Origin: Marivivens sp.
GTDB lineage: Bacteria > Pseudomonadota > Alphaproteobacteria > Rhodobacterales > Rhodobacteraceae
Assembly (NCBI GenBank): GCA_017643845.1
Contig: JAEPMR010000009.1
Coordinates: 1-64,000, forward strand
Direction: 5' to 3'
DNA: 64,000 bases
Under the pieces are notes generated by a model. It was given only the letters and a program-made list of their open reading frames with translations. It was not told the origin of the DNA and did not search any database. Positions within the stretch are counted from its first letter, which is position 1, and the number at the start of each line of letters is the position of its first letter. A program made the position numbers and the translations under genes. Of the stretch, positions 10,198-21,992 are shown piece after piece.

Positions 10198-12016
10198 ATG
10201 GTTGCACAGGCACGCGGCAAAGAGCGAACTTCGGCGCGCAAGACAGCGCCCATTGCTTTATTTTCAGCGCATCAGGGCGCCCGCCGTTGGGAGCTGACGG
10301 AGCGGGAAACACTTCTTCACACCCCCGAACACACGCCTTCAACCATCGCAGCTCATTTCGCGGCAGAAATCGGGACAACCCCTGTCAGCCTCGACCAGGA
10401 CCCGCCCGAACAAGCGCTTGCACAGCTTTTCCCGTTCCACCGCGCCCAAACCCTACGAGTGTGTCCTTGGCGACAGGTCGGCGGGCAGACCGTTCTCCTT
10501 GCGAGCGATCCCGACCGCGCACGTGCCGCCCTGCCGTCATGCCGTGCGGCCTTCGGCGACGTCCGAATCGCCATCACAGACCCGCGAACACTTGATCAGG
10601 CTTTCGCCGCGCTCTACCGCAGCGCCCATCAAATCCATGCTGAGACAGCAACACCCGCCGCCATGTCCTGCCGGAACCTCAGTTTTGGCCTGCGCCTTCC
10701 CTTTGCCATCACCCTGCTGGCAATCGCGGTTCTGACGGCCCCGCAAACTGTCTTCGCAGTTCTTGCGACAATCGCCATCCTGAGTCTGCTCCCGCTCACA
10801 CTGCTGAAACTTCTGGCGTTGATTCTCCTATGGCGGCAACGCCACCCCCCATCGGTCGACACAGTCGTACTTCCCGCCCGACTGCCTGTAATCACCCTGC
10901 TCGTCCCGCTTTTTCATGAACGCAAAATCGCCGCACACCTGATCCAGCGACTCCAGCGGCTCGATTATCCGCGTCCCCTCACCGATATCGTTCTGCTACT
11001 GGAAGAGGACGACCGAACCACCCGCGCCGCCCTCGCCGCCGCCAATCTGCCCCGCTGGATGCGACTGATCACCGTCCCGCCCGGCACCATCCAGACCAAG
11101 CCCCGCGCCCTCAATCACGGGCTCACCTATGCACGAGGATCAATCATCGGGATCTACGATGCCGAAGATGCCCCAGAGCCGGACCAACTGCATCAGGTCG
11201 CCCGAGCCTTCGCTGCCGCGCCGCCGGACGTGGCCTGCATGCAGGGAATTCTTGATTTCTACAACAGCCGCGACAACTGGCTCTCACGCTGTTTCACGCT
11301 CGAATACGCGGTATGGTTCCGCGCGGTTCTACCCGCCCTCGCCCGTATCGGATGGGTGGTGCCACTCGGCGGGACGACGTTGTTCTTCCGGCGGCTGGGA
11401 CGCCCACAACGTCACCGAAGACGCGGACCTCGGCCTGCGCCTCGCCCGTTTCGGCTACCGGACAGCCCTGCTGCCCTCCGTCACATTCGAAGAGGCCAAT
11501 TGCCGCCCGTGGCCTTGGGTGCGTCAGCGCAGCCGATGGCTCAAGGGTTACACGATGACCTACGCAACACATATGCGGCGTCCAATCCGTCTTTGGAGAG
11601 CACTCGGGGCGTGGAAGTTCCTCGGTGTGCAGGTGCTCTTTCTTGGCACCATTCTGCAATTCGGGCTCGCACCACTCCTTTGGTCTTTTTGGCTCCTCAC
11701 GCTCGGCCTGCCGCACCCGCTCGCTCCCTTAGTGACGCCAGTGGTGGCAATTTTGATTTCTACGGGCTTTCTTCTGTCAGAGGTTATCTCCATCGCACTT
11801 GCGGCCTCGGCCGCGAGCCGCGCAGGCCATTCGCACTTGCTCCATTGGGCACCCACGCTGCACCTCTACTTCCCGCTCGCCGCACTCGCGATGTATAAGG
11901 GACTAAGGGAAATGATCTCCCGTCCCTTCTATTGGGACAAGACAAGCCATGGTCATAGCATGAACCGCGCCGCGCCTAGCCGTCGCGTCCTTCAACGGCA
12001 GTCGCATCGAGTTTGA
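10198..12016 (+). pseudogene. family 2 glycosyltransferase with frameshift near 11390
   Basis: Frame 1 (10198..11898) encodes the N-terminal region and GT2 core up to VPLGGTTLFFRR; from about 11392 the GT2 sequence continues in another frame (ORF 11129..12016): GWDAHNVTEDADLGLRLARFGYRTALLPS...RQRSRWLKGYTMTYATHM. Confidence 0.85.
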
Positions 12017-12632
12017 GCCGTGTCACGAATGCACGCGAGATATGCTCACGCAGCGCAGCCGCCGCTCCATCCCCGTCGCCGGCCTCGATGGCACTGACAA
12101 TCGCCTCATGCTCCGCCAGCGCATCCTGCCCCCGACCCTCCGCCGCTAGCGAAGTGGTCGCCAACAATGCCATCGAACGGTGCACCAAATCCAACTGCTG
12201 CACCAAAAAGCGGTTATGACTCGCCAGATGGATCTGCTTGTGGAACCGCTTGTTCGCACGGCTCAGCGCGGACGGATCTCCGATCAGTGCACGATCCTCG
12301 TCCAGCATATCGCGCAACACCCGCTTTTCTTCCGGCGTGGCATGACTGGCAGCCAGACGTGCGGCCAGCCCTTCCAGTTCACCGCGCACCACATAGAGCT
12401 CCGCCATCTGCGTGTGATCCAGCGAGGCAACGATCAGCGAGCGCCCGTCACGGGTCAGAAGGGATTGGGTTTCCAGCCGCTGCAACGCCTCGCGGATCGG
12501 GGTGCGCGACACACCAAATCTCTCCGCCAGATCGCTCTCCACTAGTCGGTCGCCCGGCTTGTAAACATGCGTGTCGATCGCTTCGAGGATCAAGTCATAC
12601 GCATCGCGCTGCGGGGTCTTGGGGGCGGTCAT
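11976..12632 (-). CDS. GntR family (FadR/FCD) transcriptional regulator
   Basis: MTAPKTPQRDAYDLILEAIDTHVYKPGDRLVESDLAERFGVSRTPIREALQRLE; C-terminal FCD domain. Confidence 0.92.
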   Translation of the reverse strand: MTAPKTPQRDAYDLILEAIDTHVYKPGDRLVESDLAERFGVSRTPIREALQRLETQSLLTRDGRSLIVASLDHTQMAELYVVRGELEGLAARLAASHATPEEKRVLRDMLDEDRALIGDPSALSRANKRFHKQIHLASHNRFLVQQLDLVHRSMALLATTSLAAEGRGQDALAEHEAIVSAIEAGDGDGAAAALREHISRAFVTRLKLDATAVEGRDG

Positions 12633-12733
12633 AAGTCTCTCTCCGGCACTGACATACGACCATAGCCCTCTCGCCGCACCCGCTTCAAGCCAAACCGCTT
12701 GCGCCGCGCCAATTTGCCTCCTACCCATGGCCC

Positions 12734-13378
12734 ATGGTTGCAGCACATTTCACTCATGTCCGGGCTTGGGTCTTTGATCTCGACAATACCCTGTATCCGC
12801 CCGAAGCCCGCCTCTTCGACCAGATCGAAGTGAAAATGACCGCCTTTGTACAATCCGCTCTCGGCGTGACACGCGAACGGGCCGATTTTTTACGTGCCGA
12901 TTACTGGCGGCGCTACGGCACAACGCTCGCGGGCCTGATGAACGAACACAACGTCGATCCCGGTCCCTATCTCCACGAAGTCCACGAGATCGACATGAGC
13001 CACCTCACCCCCGATCCGGAACTGGCAAGCCTCATCACCCGGCTGCCCGGTCGCCGGATCGTCTATACCAACGGCACCGAACCCTACGCGCGCCGCGTTC
13101 TGGCGGCACGCGGGCTCTCGGATGTGTTTGATGCGGTCTACGGAGTCGAACACGCCGATTTCCGCCCCAAACCGGAACAGGCCGCATTCGAAGCCGTCTT
13201 TGCGCTGGATGGGCTCGCGGCAGATCAGGGAGCGATGTTCGAAGACGACGTCCGCAACCTCGCAGCGCCCCACGCCATGGGAATGCGCACGGTTCATGTG
13301 GGGCCAGAGCCCTTACCTGCCGATCACATCCATCACCACACCGATGATCTCGCGGCCTTTCTGTCGCAGCTGGTCTGA
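12734..13378 (+). CDS. HAD-superfamily pyrimidine 5'-nucleotidase
   Basis: WVFDLDNTLYPPEARLFDQIE ... GRRIVYTNGTEPYARRVLAARGL ... FEDDVRNL. Confidence 0.9.
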   Translation: MVAAHFTHVRAWVFDLDNTLYPPEARLFDQIEVKMTAFVQSALGVTRERADFLRADYWRRYGTTLAGLMNEHNVDPGPYLHEVHEIDMSHLTPDPELASLITRLPGRRIVYTNGTEPYARRVLAARGLSDVFDAVYGVEHADFRPKPEQAAFEAVFALDGLAADQGAMFEDDVRNLAAPHAMGMRTVHVGPEPLPADHIHHHTDDLAAFLSQLV

Positions 13379-13419
13379 GCCCCCTTCCCGTCAGCCCCCA
13401 CGCGGATTATGTCTGACCC

Positions 13420-14622
13420 ATGGACATTTCGACGACAGATATTCTGATCTCCGGCGGCGGGGTCGCCGGCCTCTCTGCCGCTGCCGCCTTCGGCAGCGCC
13501 GGGTTTGATGTCGTCATCGTCGATCCCGCGCCGCCCATAACAGACGAACACGCAAAAGGCGCCGACCTGCGCACCACCGCCTTTCTGCAGCCAGCACGGG
13601 ACTTCCTTGATGCAGCAGGGCTCTGGTCCAGGCTTGCGCCTCACGCCAGCGCCCTTCAGGTCATGCGTATTGTCGATGCTGGCGGTGCGGCCACCGAACC
13701 CCGCGTGACCCGCGATTTCAACGCCGATGACATTTCATCGGCCCCTTTCGGCTGGAACCTGCCAAACTGGCTCCTGCGCCGAGAAATGGTCGCACGGCTT
13801 GATGAGCTGCCAAACGTGCGCTTCCTCCCCGGGACGGGATTTTCGAAAATCCTCACCCGCGAGCGCGAAGCCCGCGTCACCTTGAGCGATGGTCAGCATT
13901 TCCGCGCCCGCCTTGTTATCGGCGCAGACGGTCGGAACAGCCCCGTCCGGCAGGCCGTCGGCATTGGCGCCAAGACAACCCGTTACGGGCAAAAGGCCGT
14001 CACCTTCGCGGTGACCCACAATGCGCCGCATGACAACGTATCGACCGAGGTTCACCGAACTGGCGGCCCCTTCACGCTGGTCCCCCTCCCCGATCATGAG
14101 GGGCGCCCTTGTTCGGCGGTCGTCTGGATGACCCACGGGCCAGACGCCCAGCGCCTCGCCACCTTGCCCGAAGCCGACTTCGACGCCGAAGCCACGGAAC
14201 GCTCTGCAGGTGTCTACGGCCCGCTGTCCCTCGCCTCACCGCGAATGGTGTGGCCGATCATCAGCCAGATCGCGGACCGCATGACCACAGAACGTGTCGC
14301 GCTGGTCGCAGAAGCCGCCCATGTCGTTCCCCCAATCGGAGCGCAGGGTTTGAATATGTCGCTGGCAGACCTTTCGTGCCTGCTCGACCTCGCCACCGCG
14401 CGGCGTGAAGGGCTGGGCGATCGCAAAATGCTCGATGCCTACCACCGCCGCCGTCACCCCGAAGTCATGTTGCGCGTGCGCGGTGTGGATGCCCTCAATC
14501 GTGCATCCATCGCAGGCAGCCCGACCCTCCGTGATCTCCGCGCGAAGGGGATAGAGACCCTATATGGCCTCGCTCCCGTCCGGCGTGGATTGATGCGCCT
14601 TGGTCTTGGCGCGCGTGGCTAG
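13420..14622 (+). CDS. UbiH/UbiF family FAD-dependent monooxygenase
   Basis: DILISGGGVAGLSAAAAFGSAGFDVVIVD; RLVIGADGRNSPVRQAVGI; EAAHVVPPIGAQGLNMSLADL. Confidence 0.92.
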   Translation: MDISTTDILISGGGVAGLSAAAAFGSAGFDVVIVDPAPPITDEHAKGADLRTTAFLQPARDFLDAAGLWSRLAPHASALQVMRIVDAGGAATEPRVTRDFNADDISSAPFGWNLPNWLLRREMVARLDELPNVRFLPGTGFSKILTREREARVTLSDGQHFRARLVIGADGRNSPVRQAVGIGAKTTRYGQKAVTFAVTHNAPHDNVSTEVHRTGGPFTLVPLPDHEGRPCSAVVWMTHGPDAQRLATLPEADFDAEATERSAGVYGPLSLASPRMVWPIISQIADRMTTERVALVAEAAHVVPPIGAQGLNMSLADLSCLLDLATARREGLGDRKMLDAYHRRRHPEVMLRVRGVDALNRASIAGSPTLRDLRAKGIETLYGLAPVRRGLMRLGLGARG

Positions 14623-14625
14623 GCC

Positions 14626-15741
14626 TCAGAGAACCTTGTCACAAACAGCCTTCAGCTTCGCCAGCGTCCCGTCGACATCGTAGAGCTTGTCCAGGCCAAA
14701 CAGCCCCAAACGGAATGTGCGGAAGTCGTCCGGTTCATCGCACTGGAGCGGCACACCCGCCGCAATCTGCATCCCTTCGGCGGCAAATTTCTTGCCGTTC
14801 TGAATGTCGGGATCATCGGTGTAGCTTACCACAACGCCCGGCGCGCCGAACCCGTCCGCAGCGACAGAGCGAATGCCCTTGTCCGCCAGCATCTTTCGCA
14901 CCCCGTTGCCCAGCGCCCACTGCGCGTCCTTGAGCTTTGCGAAACCGCACTCCTGCGTTTCCTTCATCGTGTCACGAAACGCCCGCAATCCATCCGTCGG
15001 CATCGTCGCATGATAGGCATGGCCGCCATTTTCATAGGCTTTCATGATGTCAGCCCATTTCTTTAGATCAATCGCGAAACTGTTCGAGGTTGTTTCCGCC
15101 AGTCGCGCCCATGCCCTCTCGGACATCATCACCAACCCGGCCGATGGGGTCGAAGACCAGCCCTTTTGCGGGGCCGAAATCAGTACATCCACGCCTGTCG
15201 CCTTCATATCGACCCATGCACATCCCGAAGCGATGCAATCCAGCACCATCAGCGCACCCACATCATGCGCCGCCGAAGCCAATGCCGTTACATAATCATC
15301 CGGCAATATGATGCCTGCGCTGGTTTCCACATGCGGCGCAAATACAACGTCCGGCTTTGCCGCATGGATCTCGACCACAGCCTCCTCAATAGGCACAGGC
15401 GCAAATGGCGCACGGGTGTCATTCCCGGCTTGGCGAGCCTTCATGACGGTCGTGGTTTCCGCAAACCCGCCCGCCTCGAAAATCTGGGTCCAGCGATACG
15501 AAAACCAACCATTGCGCACGATCAGCGCATGCGCACCAGCCCCGAACTGTCGCGCAACGGCCTCCATGCCATAGCTGCCCCCACCCGGGACAAGTGCCAC
15601 ATGATCGGCATGGTACACCTCCTTCAACATCGCATTGATATCCAGCATCACCTGCTGAAACGCCTTGCTCATGTGATTAAGTGACCGGTCAGTAAAGACC
15701 ACAGAAAATTCCATCAGACCGTCGGGATCTACCTGCGACAT
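14626..15741 (-). CDS. class V aminotransferase (alanine-glyoxylate/serine-pyruvate type)
   Basis: VALVPGGGSYGMEAVARQF; LMVLDCIASGCAWVDMKATGVDVLISAPQKGWSSTPSAGLVMMS. Confidence 0.88.
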   Translation of the reverse strand: MSQVDPDGLMEFSVVFTDRSLNHMSKAFQQVMLDINAMLKEVYHADHVALVPGGGSYGMEAVARQFGAGAHALIVRNGWFSYRWTQIFEAGGFAETTTVMKARQAGNDTRAPFAPVPIEEAVVEIHAAKPDVVFAPHVETSAGIILPDDYVTALASAAHDVGALMVLDCIASGCAWVDMKATGVDVLISAPQKGWSSTPSAGLVMMSERAWARLAETTSNSFAIDLKKWADIMKAYENGGHAYHATMPTDGLRAFRDTMKETQECGFAKLKDAQWALGNGVRKMLADKGIRSVAADGFGAPGVVVSYTDDPDIQNGKKFAAEGMQIAAGVPLQCDEPDDFRTFRLGLFGLDKLYDVDGTLAKLKAVCDKVL

Positions 15742-15818
15742 CGTATTCCTCCTGCGCATTTCGCCACAGCTAACCCTGCGACCCTCGGATTGGCAAACAC
15801 AAAGCGCGTGGCACGCCC

Positions 15819-16274
15819 TCAGATCGGCCCCGGTCGCCTCTCCTCGCTCAAGAGCACATTGGCCTCGACATTTCCAACCCCGGGCAGTGTCATGATCCGT
15901 CGCCGCAGCACCCGCTCGAAATCGGCAAGATCCCGCGCCACAACCCGCAGCCGGTAATCGTATAGCCCCAGCACATGCTCCACTGTCTGCACCTCTCGGA
16001 TCGCCGTGACCGCCCGCTCGAAATCCTCAAGGCTCACCCGTCCCTTCGTCGCCAGCTTCACGCCCAGAAAAACGGTCACCCCGAAGCCCAGCCGCTCTTG
16101 ATCCAGCACCAGCCGCTGTCCTGCCAGAACACCTTCATCCTGCAGCCGTTTCAGCCGTCGCCACGCGGCAGGCTGCGAGAGGCCAAACCGCCGGCCCAAC
16201 GCACTCGCCGACTGTGTCGCATCTTCCGCCAATGCCCTTAGTAGCTTTCGGTCAATCGAATCCAGTTCCATCAC
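15819..16274 (-). CDS. Lrp/AsnC family transcriptional regulator
   Basis: LDSIDRKLLRALAEDATQSASALGRRFGLSQPAAWRRLKRLQDEGVL; RAM-type C-terminus. Confidence 0.93.
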   Translation of the reverse strand: MMELDSIDRKLLRALAEDATQSASALGRRFGLSQPAAWRRLKRLQDEGVLAGQRLVLDQERLGFGVTVFLGVKLATKGRVSLEDFERAVTAIREVQTVEHVLGLYDYRLRVVARDLADFERVLRRRIMTLPGVGNVEANVLLSEERRPGPI

Positions 16275-16726
16275 AACGGCAACTCCCGATCCATTTTCAC
16301 GGTAGAAACCGTCATCAGTGCCTCGATGTCGGCAATATGCGGCAATGTGAGAATGCGTTCGCGGTAAATGCGCTGGTAATGCGCCAAATCACGGGCCACC
16401 AAATGCAGCCGCACATCCACTTGCCCCAGAAATGTCTGCAACTCGATCACCTCCGGCACATCACGCGCGGCCGCGAGGAAATCGTCAAATGCTCGCGGCG
16501 CGGTCTTGTCCAGCGTTACCCGCAATGACACCCGCACAGCAAAGCCCAGCGCCTGCCAGTCAATGACCGCCTCTTGCCCCTTGATCACGCCCTCTTCTCG
16601 CAATCGTTCCAGCCGCCGCGTCGCCCGCCCCACGCTCAAATCGCACCGTTCTGCCAGTTCCGGCAGGGACAATGTCGGATCGGACTGCAAATGACGAAGT
16701 ATTCGGCGATCTAGATCATCAAGCAT
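16271..16726 (-). CDS. Lrp/AsnC family transcriptional regulator
   Basis: MLDDLDRRILRHLQSDPTLSLPELAERCDLSVGRATRRLERLREEGVI; 4-nt overlap with the downstream Lrp gene. Confidence 0.93.
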   Translation of the reverse strand: MLDDLDRRILRHLQSDPTLSLPELAERCDLSVGRATRRLERLREEGVIKGQEAVIDWQALGFAVRVSLRVTLDKTAPRAFDDFLAAARDVPEVIELQTFLGQVDVRLHLVARDLAHYQRIYRERILTLPHIADIEALMTVSTVKMDRELPL

Positions 16727-16734
16727 GAAAAATC

Positions 16735-16751
16735 TAATAATTATATTATTA
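16735..16751. promoter_or_regulatory. AT-rich palindrome, candidate Lrp operator
   Basis: TAATAA-TTATA-TTATTA immediately upstream of the Lrp pair and within the divergent region shared with ilvC. Confidence 0.4.
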
Positions 16752-16759
16752 TCGAATAA

Positions 16760-17884
<1,125 letters not shown>

Positions 17885-17906
17885 TCGACTGTTAGATACT
17901 CACGAA

Positions 17907-17935
17907 ACAGCCCGCCGAATGGCGGGCTGTTTTCG
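17907..17935 (+). terminator. intrinsic terminator after ilvC
   Basis: ACAGCCCGCC-GAAT-GGCGGGCTGT followed by TTTCGTTT. Confidence 0.8.
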
Positions 17936-17943
17936 TTTGCGCT

Positions 17944-18507
17944 CTAGCCATCGACCAGAGCCTGAATGTCTCGCGCCAGCCGGTCACGCAAGGCGGCACG
18001 CTCGTCCTCATGTTCCGGGACCACCCGCAAGACCCGCACCATCAGATCGACGCCGCTGACCGTCATGATGATCATTGCCGCGCGGGTCTTGGCCTCCGGC
18101 CCACGCAGCTTTTCGGCTATCGCATCAATGAATTGCTGACGCAGACGATCCCGCGCCTTCGCAGTCACAGCCTCATTTCCACTGGAGCGGATTACAGCGA
18201 GGATCGGGTCGGCGGCTTTCTCCGGCAAACCGTCAAAATAGTAACCCGCAATGCGGGCGCCAAATGTCGCCATATCCTGTGAAAGCAGCGACTTGATCGA
18301 AAGCATGGGCAAAACTGAGGCTTCAAACAGCCCCTTTTTCGAGCCGAAATACCTGCTGATCAGCGCCACGTTGACGCCGGCCCGATCCGCAATTTCGCGC
18401 GTGCTGGCCCCGTCATAACCCCGCTGCGAAAAAAGCTGTGCGGCCGCAGTCACGATCGCCGCAGCTGTCGCCTCCGAATCCCTTCGTCTGGATTTCGCAC
18501 TCTCCAT
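17944..18507 (-). CDS. TetR/AcrR family transcriptional regulator
   Basis: IVTAAAQLFSQRGYDGASTREIADRAGVNVALISRYFGSKKGLFEA. Confidence 0.93.
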   Translation of the reverse strand: MESAKSRRRDSEATAAAIVTAAAQLFSQRGYDGASTREIADRAGVNVALISRYFGSKKGLFEASVLPMLSIKSLLSQDMATFGARIAGYYFDGLPEKAADPILAVIRSSGNEAVTAKARDRLRQQFIDAIAEKLRGPEAKTRAAMIIMTVSGVDLMVRVLRVVPEHEDERAALRDRLARDIQALVDG

Positions 18508-18534
18508 CCCGCCGCCTCCTGCTTTGGTAATTTT

Positions 18535-18579
18535 TGTAAACAGTTGTTGACAAGTCGTCAAACACCCCTCATGTAAACA
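18535..18579. promoter_or_regulatory. candidate TetR operator region
   Basis: Direct repeat TGTAAACA (18535-18542, 18572-18579) flanking palindrome TTGAC-N5-GTCAA (18547-18561) between divergent TetR and SDR genes. Confidence 0.4.
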
Positions 18580-18606
18580 AGCGATTACAAAACAACAGGA
18601 GCAATC

Positions 18607-19674
18607 ATGTCTGATGTCCCCATTGATACGACCCGCCCCGTCCTGGTCACCGGCGCAACAGGCTATGTCGCGGGCTGGATCATCAGGCGCCTGTTGGAAG
18701 AAGGCGTAACTGTCCACGCCACCGTCCGAGATCCGTCCGACACCGCAAAAGTCGGCCATCTCGTTGAGATGGGTGCATCCCTCCCCGGAGAAATCAAGCT
18801 ATTCAAGGCCGATCTCCTCCAACCGGGAAGCTTCGACGAAGCCATGAAAGACTGCGCCATCGTCATGCACACCGCCTCCCCCTACAAACTGAACGTTGAT
18901 GATCCCCAACGCGATCTCGTTGACCCCGCGCTGAAAGGCACCCGCAACGTGCTTGAAGCCGTCAGCCGCACAGAAACCGTGACCCGTGTTGTGCTCACAT
19001 CCTCCTGTGCCGCAATCTACGGCGATACCGCAGATTGCGACGATGCACCCGGCGGCATCCTCACGGAAGATGTCTGGAATACCACCTCCTCCGTTGACCA
19101 CATCCCCTACAGCTACTCCAAGACCGTCGCCGAACGCGCCGCATGGGACATGGCCGAGGCTCAGGATCGCTGGCGCCTTGTCGCTATGAATCCTGCCGGC
19201 ATTTATGGTCCGTCGGTCGGTGGCCCGATCCCGACAAGCGAGTCATTCAACCTCGTCCGCCAGATCGCAGGCGGTGAATTCAAATCCGGCGCACCGCATC
19301 TTGAAACGGGCAAGGTCGACGTGCGCGACGTTGCCGAGGCCCACCTGCGCGGCGCGTTTCTGCCCGATGCCGAGGGCCGCCATATCCTCGCCGAGAAAGC
19401 CGGAACGATCCTCGAAATGGGTGCGGCCATCAGCGCCGCCTATCCCGATGCCCCCGTGCCACGCCGCACCATGCCGAAATGGCTGATCTGGCTCATCGGC
19501 CCGATGGTTAACAAGGCGCTCACCCGCAAAACCGTGACCCGCACCATCGGCCACCACTGGCGCGCAGACAACAGCAAGGCACGCAATCAATTAGGCCTCA
19601 CCTTCTCGAACACTGACAAAGCTCTGGTCGAAATGTACGAACAAATGCGCGATGCTGGGCTCTTTGCAAAATAA
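18607..19674 (+). CDS. NAD-dependent epimerase/dihydroflavonol-4-reductase-like extended SDR
   Basis: VLVTGATGYVAGWIIRRLLEEGVTVHATVRDPSD; YSYSKTVAERAAW. Confidence 0.9.
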   Translation: MSDVPIDTTRPVLVTGATGYVAGWIIRRLLEEGVTVHATVRDPSDTAKVGHLVEMGASLPGEIKLFKADLLQPGSFDEAMKDCAIVMHTASPYKLNVDDPQRDLVDPALKGTRNVLEAVSRTETVTRVVLTSSCAAIYGDTADCDDAPGGILTEDVWNTTSSVDHIPYSYSKTVAERAAWDMAEAQDRWRLVAMNPAGIYGPSVGGPIPTSESFNLVRQIAGGEFKSGAPHLETGKVDVRDVAEAHLRGAFLPDAEGRHILAEKAGTILEMGAAISAAYPDAPVPRRTMPKWLIWLIGPMVNKALTRKTVTRTIGHHWRADNSKARNQLGLTFSNTDKALVEMYEQMRDAGLFAK

Positions 19675-19736
19675 CCGCCCGTATTGACCGCACAACTCTG
19701 ATGGACAGCCGTTGAATGCCATGCTCAAACACCGGC

Positions 19737-20645
19737 ATGACAATGGCACCCACACCATCCAACTGGCTTTCGATTCTCGCTCTCGGTCTGATCTGGGGCG
19801 GGACGTTTATGGTCGTGTCCATTGCACTCGAAGGTTACGGTCCAATCACCGTTGCCTGCGCCCGCACGACCCTCGGCGCAATCGCGCTCCTCACCGCCCG
19901 CGTTATTATGCGTCGCCCCATGCCCGCCCGCAGCGACATCAAACTGTGGCGCTACATTGCAATAATCGGCGTTCTCAGCACCGCCTTCCCCTTCATGCTT
20001 CTGAGCTGGGGGCAGCAATATGTTCCGTCCGCTTTTGCCGGAATCTCCATGTCGGCGGTTCCCTTGATGATCCTGCCACTGGCGCATTACTTCTCTGACG
20101 AACGTCTCTCGATCCGCAAATTCACAGGTGTTTTCTTTGGCTTTATCGGCGCGGTCGTGCTTATCGGGCCCGGTGTCATGCAGCTGGGTCAGGGAACCGA
20201 ACCACTGGCACAGATCGCATGCCTCGGAGCCGCGCTCTGCTACGCGCTCTCCTCGATCCTGACGCGGCGCTGTCCGCCTGTCGATCCGGTGACCCTCTCG
20301 GCTTTAGCGCTGGCGATGGGCGCGATCGTTCTCGTGCCATCCATGTTGATTTTCGAAGGTGTGCCCCAATGGGTCGGCGCGCGCAGCAGCCTCGCCATCC
20401 TGTTTCTGGGCTTCTTCCCCACAGCGCTGGCAACGCTTCTCCGCGTGCAGGTGATCCGCACGGCCGGTTCGGTCTTTATGACCTTGGTCAACTATCAGGT
20501 GCCGCTCTGGTCCATGATTTTCGGCGCTTGGGTGCTGTCCGAAGACCTCCCCCTGCGTTTCTTCGCCGCTCTGGCGCTGATCCTCATCGGTCTCGCCGTC
20601 AGCCAGCTTGCAGGCATCACACGCTGGTTCCTGCCACGCGCCTGA
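19737..20645 (+). CDS. DMT superfamily (EamA) transporter
   Basis: About 10 hydrophobic segments; LALGLIWGGTFMVVSIALEGYGPITVACARTTLGA; start codon uncertain (19716 or 19737). Confidence 0.88.
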   Translation: MTMAPTPSNWLSILALGLIWGGTFMVVSIALEGYGPITVACARTTLGAIALLTARVIMRRPMPARSDIKLWRYIAIIGVLSTAFPFMLLSWGQQYVPSAFAGISMSAVPLMILPLAHYFSDERLSIRKFTGVFFGFIGAVVLIGPGVMQLGQGTEPLAQIACLGAALCYALSSILTRRCPPVDPVTLSALALAMGAIVLVPSMLIFEGVPQWVGARSSLAILFLGFFPTALATLLRVQVIRTAGSVFMTLVNYQVPLWSMIFGAWVLSEDLPLRFFAALALILIGLAVSQLAGITRWFLPRA

Positions 20646-21992
20646 TCAGCTCGCAGCCGCTTCGACCTCTGCGACAATTCCGTCCACCACCTGCACGAGC
20701 AGCGCCTCGTCCTCGCACTCGGCCATGACCCGCACCAGCGGTTCGGTTCCCGATTTGCGGATCAGCAGGCGACCCTTTCCGCTCAATAACCCTTCCGCAT
20801 CCGCAATGACCTTGCGCACGGTGTCGGCGGTCATCGGATCGGCCCCCGCGCCATAGCGCACGTTCTTGAGCATCTGCGGCACAGTCTCGAATTGCCGACG
20901 CAAAGCGCTTGCAGGTTGCCCTGTCTCGACCATCGCGGCAAGAAACTGCAGACCCGCCAACAGACCATCGCCCGTCGTCGCGAAATCGGTCATCACGATA
21001 TGACCCGATTGCTCGCCGCCCAGATTGTAGCCGCCTGCCCGCATCGCCTCGACCACATAGCGATCACCCACCTGTGTCCGGTGAAGCCCGATCCCGTTTG
21101 CCGCCAGATGCCGCTCCAGCCCGAGGTTCGACATCACTGTCGCCACCAGCGCATCCCCCGCCAGCCGCCCGCTCTTGGCCCAACGGGTCGCCATCAGCGC
21201 CATGATCTGATCGCCGTCGGCCACCTGACCGGTCTCATCAATGATCATGATCCGGTCCGCATCACCATCCAGACACAGGCCCACATCCGCGCCATGCGCA
21301 CAGACAGCCTCAGCCGCCAGCTGCGGCGCGGTCGATCCGCAGCCATCATTGATGTTATAGCCATTGGGCGCCACACCCACGGGGATCACCTCGGCACCCA
21401 GCTCCCAAAGCAGCTCCGGCGCCGCGCGATAGGCTGCCCCGTTTGCACAATCCACTACGACCTTCAGCCCCTTCAGCGTCTGCCCTGAGGGAAAGGTCGA
21501 CTTCAATCGCTCGTTATACCGAAATCGCCCGTCATCAATCCGCTGCGCCCGCCCGATATTCTCTGATTTGGCAGGTTCGATCTCACCCTCCAGAAGCGCC
21601 TCGATCTCGGCCTCCGCCGCATCTGAGAGCTTGAAGCCATCCGGCCCGAAAAACTTGATCCCATTGTCATGGTGGGGGTTGTGGCTGGCCGAGATCATGA
21701 TTCCGACATCCGCCCGCATCGATGTGGTCAAAAGCCCCACCGCAGGCGTCGGCACAGGGCCAAGTAGTAGCACATTCATCCCGGTCGAGGTCAGCCCGGC
21801 CGTCAGCGCGTTCTCGAACATATATCCCGACAAACGCGTATCCTTGCCAATCACCACGCGATGCCCGTTCATCCCGTCATTTCGGAAAAAACGCCCTGCG
21901 GCGGCACCCAGCTTCAGCGCCATTTCCGCCGTCATCGGATAGGCATTCGCCCGCCCGCGCACACCGTCGGTTCCGAAAAATTTACGCCCCAT
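20646..21992 (-). CDS. glmM: phosphoglucosamine mutase
   Basis: [61 protein letters not shown]. Confidence 0.98.
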   Translation of the reverse strand: MGRKFFGTDGVRGRANAYPMTAEMALKLGAAAGRFFRNDGMNGHRVVIGKDTRLSGYMFENALTAGLTSTGMNVLLLGPVPTPAVGLLTTSMRADVGIMISASHNPHHDNGIKFFGPDGFKLSDAAEAEIEALLEGEIEPAKSENIGRAQRIDDGRFRYNERLKSTFPSGQTLKGLKVVVDCANGAAYRAAPELLWELGAEVIPVGVAPNGYNINDGCGSTAPQLAAEAVCAHGADVGLCLDGDADRIMIIDETGQVADGDQIMALMATRWAKSGRLAGDALVATVMSNLGLERHLAANGIGLHRTQVGDRYVVEAMRAGGYNLGGEQSGHIVMTDFATTGDGLLAGLQFLAAMVETGQPASALRRQFETVPQMLKNVRYGAGADPMTADTVRKVIADAEGLLSGKGRLLIRKSGTEPLVRVMAECEDEALLVQVVDGIVAEVEAAAS

